Shown: positions 35,839-43,743 of the stretch, piece after piece | Layout: each line of letters opens with the position of its first letter | Numbering within the stretch: position 1 is the stretch's first letter | Source of the DNA: Xaviernesmea oryzae | Lineage (GTDB): Bacteria > Pseudomonadota > Alphaproteobacteria > Rhizobiales > Rhizobiaceae | Assembly: GCF_900109605.1 (NCBI RefSeq) | Contig: NZ_FOAM01000022.1 | Span: forward strand, 19,508-83,507 | DNA length: 64,000 nt | Direction: 5' to 3' | The notes under the pieces: model-generated | Databases searched by the model: none | What the model saw: the letters and a program-made list of their open reading frames with translations, nothing else | Told to the model about the DNA's origin: nothing | Program-made: the position numbers and the translations under genes

Positions 35839-37473
35839 TCATGTCTCGCCGCGCATCTTGCCAGGCCGATCGATGGCCAGAAGATGCCGCACGACGGGGC
35901 TTTGCGTGCCGGTGTGATGGGCCAAAACCTCTGCCTGGAGATCGGCATCGGCCTTGGACACACGCCGGTGCTGGCGTAGATGCTCGGCCCAGGATTCGAC
36001 CATGAACCACTCGACCATCACCTCGGGATCGGCGGCGTCTTCGGTCACGCTCCAGCCATAGGCCCCGTCGCGCCGCCGCTCTTCCGAGAAGCGATTGAGC
36101 GCCTCCAAGAACGGGCCGCGCCGGTCGCGTGGCACGCGATATTCGATCAGGATGATCACCGGGCCGCGATCATGGGCGACAGGATCGGCCACCAGCGGTT
36201 CGGGCCAATGGTTCGAGGGCACGAGATCGGCCTCGCCCTGCGGCAACTTCACCCGGTGCATGAAGAGGGCGGCAAGGGTGAGAGCGGCAGCACCGATCAG
36301 AAGCGTCGCCGGCACGCCGGCCGCCTGCCCCACCGCACCCCAGCCGAGGCTGCCGGCGGTCATCGCGCCGTTGAACACCGTGAGATAGACGGCAAGGCCG
36401 CGCCCGCGCACCCAATTGGGCAGAATGGCCTGGGCGGCGCCATTGAGCGTGGTGAGTGCGGTGATCCAGGAGGCGCCGAGAAATAGCAGCAGCACGACCG
36501 CTAGCGCCTTGGGCGGCGAGAAGGTCAGTGCCGCCATGACCACAGCCGCCACCAGCGCCGCGCCGAGCAGCAGGCCATCGGCATCGACGCGGGCGCGCAG
36601 GCGCGGCATGACGAGCGCGCCGCCGATCGCCCCGGCACCGACCGCGCCGAGCAGGATGCCGTAGAAGCCGGCATCGCCCTGCAACTGGTTCCGGGCCACC
36701 AGCGGAAGGAGCGCCCAGATGGCACTGGAAAAGGCGAAGAAGATCGCAGCGCGGATCAGCACGCGGTGCAGCGGCCTGCTGGCGCGGGCATAGCGCATGC
36801 CGGCGCGGAAGGCGCCGAAGAAGCCTTCCGAGAGCGCATCGTCCGCATTCTTCGGCCGGGGCCACCAGAGCAAGGCAGCGATGACGGCGACATAGCTCGC
36901 GACATCGGCCCCATAGGTGACTGCCGCGCCGAAGCTTGCCAAAAGTAGACCGCCGGCAGCCGGGCCGATCGAGCGGGCAATGTTGATCCCAAGCGAATTC
37001 AGGGCCACCGCCGCCTTCACCTCGCCGCGATCGACCAGTTCCGGCACGATGGCCTGCCAGGTCGGCCCCATCAGCGCCGCGCCGACGCCGCCGAGGAAGG
37101 TGAGCGCGATCAGCGCGCTGACCGACATCAACCCGCTTATCGACAAGAGCATCAGCGTGATGCTGACGGAACCGAGCAGGATCTGGACGGCAATCAGAAA
37201 TTTGCGACGGTCGAGAATATCCGAGAGCACGCCGGCGGGAATGGCGAGCAGGAAGATCGGCAGTGTGCCGGCCGCCTGGACCAGCGCCACGGCAGCCGGT
37301 GCGGCCGACAGATCGGTCATCAGCCAGGCGCTGGCGACATCGCGCATGAAGCTGCCGGTATTGCCAAGCACCGTGGCAGCCCAGAGCACCGCAAAGACCG
37401 GCTGGCGCAGCGGACCCAGGCTGCCGGGGGATGGGGCGCTTGCCGGCGGCGTTGAATTGGGCGCAGCGCTCAT
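35839..37473 (-). CDS. MFS transporter fused to a monooxygenase-like C-terminal domain
   Basis: 544 residues. Residues 20-425 are a twelve-helix MFS permease of the EntS/transmembrane secretion effector kind (MFS_3). From about residue 440 (GPVIILIEYRVPRDRRGPFLEALNRFSEERRRDGAY, which I give by its first and last residues G440-Y475) there is a ferredoxin-like alpha/beta domain of the antibiotic biosynthesis monooxygenase (ABM) sort, ending with HHTGTQSPVVRHL. The fusion is not rare in this transporter group but the role of the tail is unknown; it may sense or modify the cargo. Overlaps the DoxX gene by four bases. Confidence 0.85.
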   Translation of the reverse strand: MSAAPNSTPPASAPSPGSLGPLRQPVFAVLWAATVLGNTGSFMRDVASAWLMTDLSAAPAAVALVQAAGTLPIFLLAIPAGVLSDILDRRKFLIAVQILLGSVSITLMLLSISGLMSVSALIALTFLGGVGAALMGPTWQAIVPELVDRGEVKAAVALNSLGINIARSIGPAAGGLLLASFGAAVTYGADVASYVAVIAALLWWPRPKNADDALSEGFFGAFRAGMRYARASRPLHRVLIRAAIFFAFSSAIWALLPLVARNQLQGDAGFYGILLGAVGAGAIGGALVMPRLRARVDADGLLLGAALVAAVVMAALTFSPPKALAVVLLLFLGASWITALTTLNGAAQAILPNWVRGRGLAVYLTVFNGAMTAGSLGWGAVGQAAGVPATLLIGAAALTLAALFMHRVKLPQGEADLVPSNHWPEPLVADPVAHDRGPVIILIEYRVPRDRRGPFLEALNRFSEERRRDGAYGWSVTEDAADPEVMVEWFMVESWAEHLRQHRRVSKADADLQAEVLAHHTGTQSPVVRHLLAIDRPGKMRGET

Positions 37474-37907
37474 GGCCGGTTCCCCGCCTTCGCGCGATCG
37501 GCAATCGCCACCAGGACGAAGGCACCGACCAGACCGAGATGTTCGAAGAAGCCGTTCGCCATCATCATGCGCTCCATGCCCACGGGCAGCTCCCAGAAGC
37601 GGAAGGCGAGAAAGGTGGCGAGGAGCGTGAAGCCAGCGAGCGCCAAGGCACCGAGCCAGCGCAGGACGCCCGACAGCACCAGCGCTGACATGGCCAGCTC
37701 GAAGGCGATGACGCCGACGGCAAAGAGCGGCGCCGGCTGCAAGCCGAAATGGGCCATCTCCGCCAGCGCGCCGTTAAAGTCGAAGAGCTTGGTGAGCGCG
37801 CCCTGCAGATAGGCCGAGCATAGCCCTAGGAGGGCGAGGAAGGTCAGGAGGGGCGAGGCCAGCAGGCCGGCGAGCGGCCGAGGGGGCGTGAGCGTGCGGT
37901 GGATCAT
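37470..37907 (-). CDS. DoxX family membrane protein
   Basis: 145 residues with four membrane helices (LLTFLALLGLCSAYLQGALTKLFDF is the first block, L19 to F43). DoxX proteins are small quinone or redox-linked membrane proteins with no well-established general activity. It starts 3 bases after the stop of the amidohydrolase gene and overlaps the MFS gene by ATGA, so it is firmly in the operon. Confidence 0.85.
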   Translation of the reverse strand: MIHRTLTPPRPLAGLLASPLLTFLALLGLCSAYLQGALTKLFDFNGALAEMAHFGLQPAPLFAVGVIAFELAMSALVLSGVLRWLGALALAGFTLLATFLAFRFWELPVGMERMMMANGFFEHLGLVGAFVLVAIADRAKAGNRP

Positions 37908-37910
37908 GGA

Positions 37911-39788
37911 TCACACCGCCCAGCAGGCGCAGCCGAGCGCGCCGAAGAAGCCCTTGAGATCGCCGACCGGCAGGCTCGAGCCCCAGGCGGCCGCATGGTC
38001 GTGGCCATGAACGCCGCAGCTCTGCGCACAGCCACAGCCGGCAATGGCCTTTCGCCGCAGCGACTGGCGGCCGGCGCCCTCCGGCTCGCCCCAGGCGGCA
38101 TAGCCACCGAAGCGATTGACCGGCGACCAGTCCGGCATCGCAGGCGGCAGCGGATTGTCATCCAGCGCAGCAAAATCGCCGGCGCCATAGACGACACGCC
38201 CGCCGACCATGGTGAGATCGGAGGTCAGGAAGGAAATCTCATCCTCGGCGCAGGCGAAGAAATCCATGTCCGGCACGATGAGATCCGCCAGCTGCCCTGC
38301 CGCGATACGACCCTTGCGGCCGACTTCATTGGAAAACCAGGCGACGTGCTCCGTCCACATTCTCAGCGCCGTTTCCCGGTCCAGGCAATTGGCGCGGGGA
38401 TAGAGCGAGAGGCCGCCGACGGTCTTGCCCGTGATCATCCAGGCGAGCGAAACCCAAGGATTATAGGAGGCGACGCGGGTGGCGTCCGTGCCTGCGGAAA
38501 CGGGCACGCCCTTTTCCAGCATGCGCGCCACCGGCGGTGTGGCTTCGGCCGCTCGAAGGCCATAGCGCTCGACGAAATATTCGCCCTGATAGGCCATGCG
38601 GTGCTGCACGGCGATGCCGCCGCCAAGTTCGGCGATGCGGTCGATCGAGCGCTCGGAAATGGTCTCGGCATGGTCGAAGAACCAGTTGAGCCCGGCAAGC
38701 GGGATGTCCCGGTCGACCTTCTCGAAGACATCGAGCGCACGCGAGATCGTCTCGTCATAGGTGGCGTGCAGCCGCCAGGGCCAGCGGTTTTCGGCAAGGA
38801 TGCGCACCACGCCCTCCAGATCGGCCTCCATCTCAGGCGGCATGTCGGGCCTGGGCTCGCGGAAGTCTTCGAAGTCCGCAGCGGAGAAGACCAGCATCTC
38901 GCCCGCGCCATTGTGGCGGAAATAGTCGTCGCCCTGCTTGTAAGTGACCGAGGCCGTCCATTTGAGGAAGTCGTCCTTTTCCTCCTTCGGCTTCTGGGTG
39001 AAGAGATTATAGGCGAGACGCACGGTCATCTGGCCTTCGGCGGCCAGTTTCTCGATCACGGCATAGTCGTCGGGATAGTTCTGGAAGCCGCCACCGGCAT
39101 CGATGACGCTGGTGACGCCGAGCCGGTTGAGCTCGCGCATGAAATGGCGGGTGGAATTGACCTGATAGTCGAAGGGCAGCTTCGGCCCCTTGGCGAGCGT
39201 AGCATAGAGCAGGCCGGCGTTCGGGCGGGCGATCAGCATGCCAGTGGGATTGCCCGCGCTGTCGCGCTGGATCTCGCCGCCGGGCGGATTGGGCGTGTCG
39301 CGGGTGTAGCCGACAGCGCGCAGCGCGGCGCCGTTGAGCAGCGCGCGGTCATAGAGATGCAGCAGGAAGACGGGTGTATCGGGCGCCACGGCATTGATCT
39401 CGTCGAGCGTCGGCAGGCGCGTCTCGGCGAATTGATGCTCGGTGAAGCCGCCGACAACCCGCACCCATTGCGGCGGCGGGGTGATGGCCACCTGACGCTT
39501 GAGCATGTCCATCGCATCGGCCAGCGAGCGCACGCCGTCCCAGCGCAGCTCCATGTTGAAATTCAGCCCGCCACGGATCACATGCGTGTGGTTGTCGCAA
39601 AGCCCCGGCAGAACGCGGCGGCCCTTGAGGTCGATGATCCGCGTGGCCGGACCGGTATGGACCATGATGTCCGCCTCCCGCCCCACGGCAAGGAATGCGC
39701 CATCGGCAATTGCCACGGCTTCGGCCTGCGGATTGGCGCGGTCGAGCGTGGTGAAGCGCCCGTTGCGCAGGATGATGTCAGCGGTCAT
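37911..39788 (-). CDS. YtcJ-type metal-dependent amidohydrolase
   Basis: 625 residues. The amidohydrolase motif LPGLCDNHTHV supplies two metal-binding His, later His/Asp ligands are in LHATYDE and FFDHAETIS, and SAGTDATRVASYNPW gives the catalytic Asp region. The family splits ring amides or imides, formyl groups and similar bonds. The C-terminal tail after residue 580 is odd: it is rich in Cys and His (AGCGCAQSCGVHGHDHAAA, then GALGCACW), not part of the barrel, and could bind a metal. It is the fourth gene of the operon. Confidence 0.85.
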   Translation of the reverse strand: MTADIILRNGRFTTLDRANPQAEAVAIADGAFLAVGREADIMVHTGPATRIIDLKGRRVLPGLCDNHTHVIRGGLNFNMELRWDGVRSLADAMDMLKRQVAITPPPQWVRVVGGFTEHQFAETRLPTLDEINAVAPDTPVFLLHLYDRALLNGAALRAVGYTRDTPNPPGGEIQRDSAGNPTGMLIARPNAGLLYATLAKGPKLPFDYQVNSTRHFMRELNRLGVTSVIDAGGGFQNYPDDYAVIEKLAAEGQMTVRLAYNLFTQKPKEEKDDFLKWTASVTYKQGDDYFRHNGAGEMLVFSAADFEDFREPRPDMPPEMEADLEGVVRILAENRWPWRLHATYDETISRALDVFEKVDRDIPLAGLNWFFDHAETISERSIDRIAELGGGIAVQHRMAYQGEYFVERYGLRAAEATPPVARMLEKGVPVSAGTDATRVASYNPWVSLAWMITGKTVGGLSLYPRANCLDRETALRMWTEHVAWFSNEVGRKGRIAAGQLADLIVPDMDFFACAEDEISFLTSDLTMVGGRVVYGAGDFAALDDNPLPPAMPDWSPVNRFGGYAAWGEPEGAGRQSLRRKAIAGCGCAQSCGVHGHDHAAAWGSSLPVGDLKGFFGALGCACWAV

Positions 39789-39871
39789 GGGATGACCTCC
39801 TTGAATGGCGTGTTCCGGATAGCCCTATCCGGCCTGTCGGGCTTGCTCGGCAGGCCGATCGTGGTTCGGCA

Positions 39872-40132
39872 TCAGGAGGGCGTCCCCTGATCCGGCTTTT
39901 CGCCCTTGGGCAGATGGCCGAAGACATGCGGCTTCACATGGTGGCGCCAGGAGACCGCGACGGGATCGCGGTTCATCAGAGTTCTGGCGAGCGGCAGGAT
40001 CTGCTCCCCGAGGAGAATGCCGAGCAGACCCACCAGCGCGACGACGGGCGGCGCGGGCGAGCGAACATTCAGCAGGCTGTAGATCAGCCCGACGATCAAG
40101 CCCGCGCCAAGCGAGTAGAGATAGAGTTTCAT
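39872..40132 (-). CDS. XapX domain membrane protein
   Basis: 86 residues with two helices: MKLYLYSLGAGLIVGLIYSL and then PPVVALVGLLGILLGEQILPL. The sequence is the XapX (DUF1427) pattern, known only as a short domain of purine/xanthine-transport-adjacent genes; its function is undefined. The charged tail after residue 50 continues for about 35 residues. In the operon between the alpha/beta hydrolase and the amidohydrolase. Confidence 0.8.
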   Translation of the reverse strand: MKLYLYSLGAGLIVGLIYSLLNVRSPAPPVVALVGLLGILLGEQILPLARTLMNRDPVAVSWRHHVKPHVFGHLPKGEKPDQGTPS

Positions 40133-40207
40133 GACAGCTTTCTCGTTCTGGCAGGGTTCTGCGGCAGTCGGCGGAGAGGGTGTTTCCGTCCCCGCCGATC
40201 CGTTGTT

Positions 40208-40915
40208 TCAGCCGGCGGCAACAGCGGCGACCGCGTCCAGCAGCACCTCGACCACCGCGTCGGGATGCGAAAGCAGCGGCAGATGGCTGGACGCGATCTC
40301 GGTTGCGCGCGCGTTCAGCCTCTCGACCAGTTGGCGCTGCAGCGCCGTGCTGACGGCGCGGTCCTCGCTGCACAGCACGTACCAGACAGGCCGGTCCTTC
40401 CAGGCGGCTTTGCTCACCTTGTCAGAGAAGGTCTGTCCCCCAAGCGGCGGCTGGCTTGCCCAGAGCACCAGCGCGTCCTCTTGTGGCAAATCCTGCGCCA
40501 CGCATTCGGTCCAGCCTTTGGCGCTCATCCAATATTGACCGAACGAGTCCTGGCTAACCTCCGCCAGCCCCGGTGGTGCAGGATGAGCGGCCACCTGATC
40601 GCCGGTGGACTGGCCGACATCGGGCGCAAAGGCTGCGATGTAGACAAGCGCTTTTACCTTCGCATCCGCCCCGGCCTCGGTGATCACCGTACCGCCCCAG
40701 CTATGGCCGACCAGCACCACCGGGCCTTCCACGCGGGCCAGAACCCGGCGCACGGCCTCGACATCGTCGGCGAGCGAACTGGTCGGATTTTGCACGGCGA
40801 GAACATTCACGCCTTTAGCCTGCAGGCGCGCGATCACCGCCCGCCAGCTAGAGGCATCCGCCCAAGCGCCATGGACGAGAACCACGGTTACACCATCCTG
40901 CGACTTGTCACTCAT
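40208..40915 (-). CDS. Alpha/beta hydrolase (esterase-like)
   Basis: 235 residues of the plant hydroxynitrile lyase/esterase-like alpha/beta hydrolase group. VVLVHGAWADASSW forms the oxyanion region, the nucleophile is in GHSWGG, and the His is in SSHLPLLSHPD near the end; the acid is probably in CSEDRAVS. Preceded by AAGGAGGAATGGGGC, a strong ribosome binding site. It is the second gene of the operon. Substrate unknown. Confidence 0.88.
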   Translation of the reverse strand: MSDKSQDGVTVVLVHGAWADASSWRAVIARLQAKGVNVLAVQNPTSSLADDVEAVRRVLARVEGPVVLVGHSWGGTVITEAGADAKVKALVYIAAFAPDVGQSTGDQVAAHPAPPGLAEVSQDSFGQYWMSAKGWTECVAQDLPQEDALVLWASQPPLGGQTFSDKVSKAAWKDRPVWYVLCSEDRAVSTALQRQLVERLNARATEIASSHLPLLSHPDAVVEVLLDAVAAVAAG

Positions 40916-40998
40916 GCCCCATTCCTCCTTGTCGATTCACAGCGGGAGACAGCGCCGGCCCGGCGGATTGTGCCGACGCCGGCCTCATTGGCGTTCGC

Positions 40999-41655
40999 TC
41001 AATGGCCCTCGGAGGCGCCGAACATGGTCTTGGCGTAGATAATTCCCAGACCGTAAGCGCCGCCGAACTTTCGGGCGATGCCGGTGGTCATCTCATAGGT
41101 GCCGGTGCGGGCCCAGTCGCGCTGCAGTTCCAGCAGATATTGCAGCGAGGTCATCGGGCGCACGCCCGCCTGGACCATGCGCTCCATGGCCCGCTCATGC
41201 GCTTCCTCGGAAATATCGCCGCAGGCATCGGCGATCACATAGGTCTCGAAGCCCTGATCGAGCGCGGACAGCGTAGGGCCGACGATGCAGACGGAGGTCC
41301 ATAGACCGCAGAAGACCAGGCGCTTGCGGCCGATGCGGTTGACCTCGTCGATCACGGCGGCATCTTCCCAGGTGTTCATCGAGGTGCGATCGAGCAACGG
41401 CTGGCCGGGGAAGGCATCGGTGATCTCGTTGAACATCGGCCCGGAAAAGGTCTTCTCCGCGACCGTCGTCAAAATGGTGGGCACGCCGAAGCCCTTCGCG
41501 CCATTGGCGACAAGCGCGGCATTGTTGCGCAGGTTCACCGCGTCGATCGACTTGGTGGCAAACGACATCTGTGACTGGAAATCGATCATGATCAGGGCGT
41601 GATCATCGGGCGAAATCAACAGCGGACCGGGAATCGGGGTGGCGTTGACGGTCAT
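40999..41655 (-). CDS. Isochorismatase-fold hydrolase (YcaC-like)
   Basis: 218 residues from ATG 41655 (GGAGGG before it). Catalytic Asp25 in IMIDFQSQM and Cys123 in LWTSVC are present; the third residue of the triad is the Arg90 neighbourhood as in the YcaC subgroup, where Lys is replaced. The family hydrolyses amides, isochorismate or N-carbamoyl compounds; the precise substrate is unknown. It is the first gene of the seven-gene operon and lies 139 bases downstream of an AraC regulator gene on the same strand. Confidence 0.88.
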   Translation of the reverse strand: MTVNATPIPGPLLISPDDHALIMIDFQSQMSFATKSIDAVNLRNNAALVANGAKGFGVPTILTTVAEKTFSGPMFNEITDAFPGQPLLDRTSMNTWEDAAVIDEVNRIGRKRLVFCGLWTSVCIVGPTLSALDQGFETYVIADACGDISEEAHERAMERMVQAGVRPMTSLQYLLELQRDWARTGTYEMTTGIARKFGGAYGLGIIYAKTMFGASEGH

Positions 41656-41794
41656 CTGTCCCTCCATTTGAGTGGTGTCGGGGCGCATCTTTAATGGCCG
41701 GCGGAGGGAATTCTTGTCGGGAAGTCGGGCGTTTTGAACAATCGAACCGCGAAGGCGCGGATGGCAACAGGTTGTCGAAAACGCCCGATCGCGC

Positions 41795-42652
41795 TTATGC
41801 GCGGCGCTGACGACGCCATTGGCCGGGCGAAAGGCCCATCGCGCCAGAAAAGACGCGGGTCATATGGCTTTGATCCGAAAAGCCGCAGATCACGGCGATT
41901 TCGGCAATGGGCGTCTCCGTCAGCAGAAGTTCGCGCGCTCGGGTGAGACGATAATCCGTCAACCATCGATAGGGCGTGCGCTCGAACGTGTCCTTGAACG
42001 CCTTGATGAAATGATTGCGCGAGAGGCCGCAGGCTTCCGCGAGCTCGGCCACCGAAAATGGCGTGGCCAGATGGGCGACCAGAAATTCGGTTGCCCGCTT
42101 CTGCTGCCAGGCAGCGAGCGTGCCTTTTCCCTGAGCGGCAGCCGGCAAGCCACCATAGGTTTGGGCGAGATGGGTTAAAAGCGCCAGCACCACCTGCTCC
42201 AGGAACAGCGGGCTCGCCTCCTCCGGCCGCTCCAGCGACGGCAGAAGCGCCTGGGCAAGTCCGAGTGTGACGGGATCCTGCGCGCTGGCCACGGGTTCCA
42301 GCCGCGTCAGGTTAGGCCGGCCGATCTCTTCGGCAAAGCTGCGCAGCTGCGCCAGCGGAATGTCGAAACGGATATTGTCGAACGGCGAGAGATGATGACA
42401 CTGCCAGGCATCGTGAAGATCGGTGATCGCCAGCGTCCCCTTGCCGTGCCCGCCTTCGAAGACGAGGCGCCCCTCGCGCCAGAGCCGATGAAAGGGAAAA
42501 TCGGACAGCTGGGTGATGACGTGAACGGAATCGGCCGGCCGGCTGGGCGGCGTTCTTTCCAGGGCGCCGCCATCATGGCGCAGCCGGATGATGCCGATGC
42601 CCGCTGCAGTCAGCACCTGACGCTGCGGTGCCGACGCATTGCTCTCACCCAT
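41795..42652 (-). CDS. AraC family transcriptional regulator
   Basis: 285 residues. C-terminal double HTH: FSVAELAEACGLSRNHFIKAF and PIAEIAVICGFSDQSHMTRVF. The N-terminal 180 residues form the sensor (AITDLHDAWQCHHLSPFDNIRFDIP, A75 to P99). It lies just upstream of the isochorismatase gene on the same strand and is the likely activator of the whole operon. Confidence 0.88.
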   Translation of the reverse strand: MGESNASAPQRQVLTAAGIGIIRLRHDGGALERTPPSRPADSVHVITQLSDFPFHRLWREGRLVFEGGHGKGTLAITDLHDAWQCHHLSPFDNIRFDIPLAQLRSFAEEIGRPNLTRLEPVASAQDPVTLGLAQALLPSLERPEEASPLFLEQVVLALLTHLAQTYGGLPAAAQGKGTLAAWQQKRATEFLVAHLATPFSVAELAEACGLSRNHFIKAFKDTFERTPYRWLTDYRLTRARELLLTETPIAEIAVICGFSDQSHMTRVFSGAMGLSPGQWRRQRRA

Positions 42653-42808
42653 GGTCTCACCCCAGTCTTCACCATGGCCGCCAAAGCGGCGTGTGAACTA
42701 AATGTAACCTCAAACAAACACAGATGCACTCGGCCCGGGGCCAAATCCACCTCTGCGATCGCGGCAGGCGTTTACTGGTTGTGTTCGAGACGTGAAAAAC
42801 CCCTGCTC

Positions 42809-43441
42809 TCAATGACGTGTCGGCTGACGCCCGATCTGCCCGGCGCCGACCTCTGCAGCCGCCATCGCCGGGCCATAGGCGTGAACGAGATGCAGGCAGA
42901 TCGCCCGAGCCGTATGGCGCAGAACTGCATCCGACCGCGTTGCCGCCTGCATCAGCGATGCCCAGGCCATGACGAGGCAGGCAATCACGGTATCGGGCTG
43001 GCCGCGCTGGCATAGCAAGGGTGCGGCCGGCTCGCCGGCGAAATCCGCGATCTCGTCCAGAAGGCTTTCGGGGATAATGAAGGCCATGGCATCCAGATCG
43101 CTGTGAAGGATGATCGAGGCGCCTTCGCGCAGGTCGACTAGACAAATCGAGCCGCGAGGATAAAGCCTCACCGGCGCTCGCGTCCCATCGGCGGCCACAT
43201 CGCAATGCCAGGCATCCTGACGATAGGCCATCATCAGATAGGCCGGCTGCGGCGCGATGACGATCGGACAGTCGGCTCTCCCACCAAGCGACACGTGCAG
43301 ATGCGCCGAGGCCAGCAGAGCCTGCGCCAGCGGCGCAATCGATAGGCATGGCGCCTGGCGCAAGCCGAAGCAGCGGAAAAGCAGGGTCGGTTCGTATGGC
43401 TGTGACGTCAATGCGGCCTCTGTGCCAAGGCATCCTGCCAA
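42809..43441 (-). pseudogene. Truncated AraC-type regulator, effector domain only
   Basis: The 210 residues match the first two thirds of an AraC family protein with an AraC_binding_2 sensor domain: SIILHSDLDAMAFIIPESLLDEIADFAG and the helix ending AICLHLVHAYG. The sequence then stops within the linker (GQIGRQPTRH) where the DNA-binding domain should begin. Neither frame downstream toward 42653 shows HTH motifs; the stretch is not long enough for one. So the gene is a remnant lacking the DNA-binding half, or a natural short form. It sits directly upstream of a complete AraC gene with a different sensor. Confidence 0.65.
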
Positions 43442-43743
43442 GCACGGCAGCGGAAGAACGGTTGGGATACGGTCATCAGACCGTGCGAACCTCTAAAAGC
43501 CGCAGATCTCGCAGGCGCTTCGAAGTCAGCGAAGTGTAGCGCGGCCGCCTTCTCTGCACAATATCGCCTGCCCGCTGTCCTTTCGCACGCCCGTCACCGA
43601 AAATCGCACATAAGATCGCGGCCAGAAGGCCGGCAGTAGGCTGCGTTGCAAAAGCCAGACGCCATGATCTCTTGGCATCGACGAGCGGACTGGGGCAAGG
43701 TCCAATCCTGCGATGATACAGCCCTGCCCAAGGAGTTCGCCAT

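Noticed and set aside
37899..39890. 663-codon plus-strand frame over the amidohydrolase
   Set aside because: Antisense shadow; the minus frame has the metal motif and operon context.
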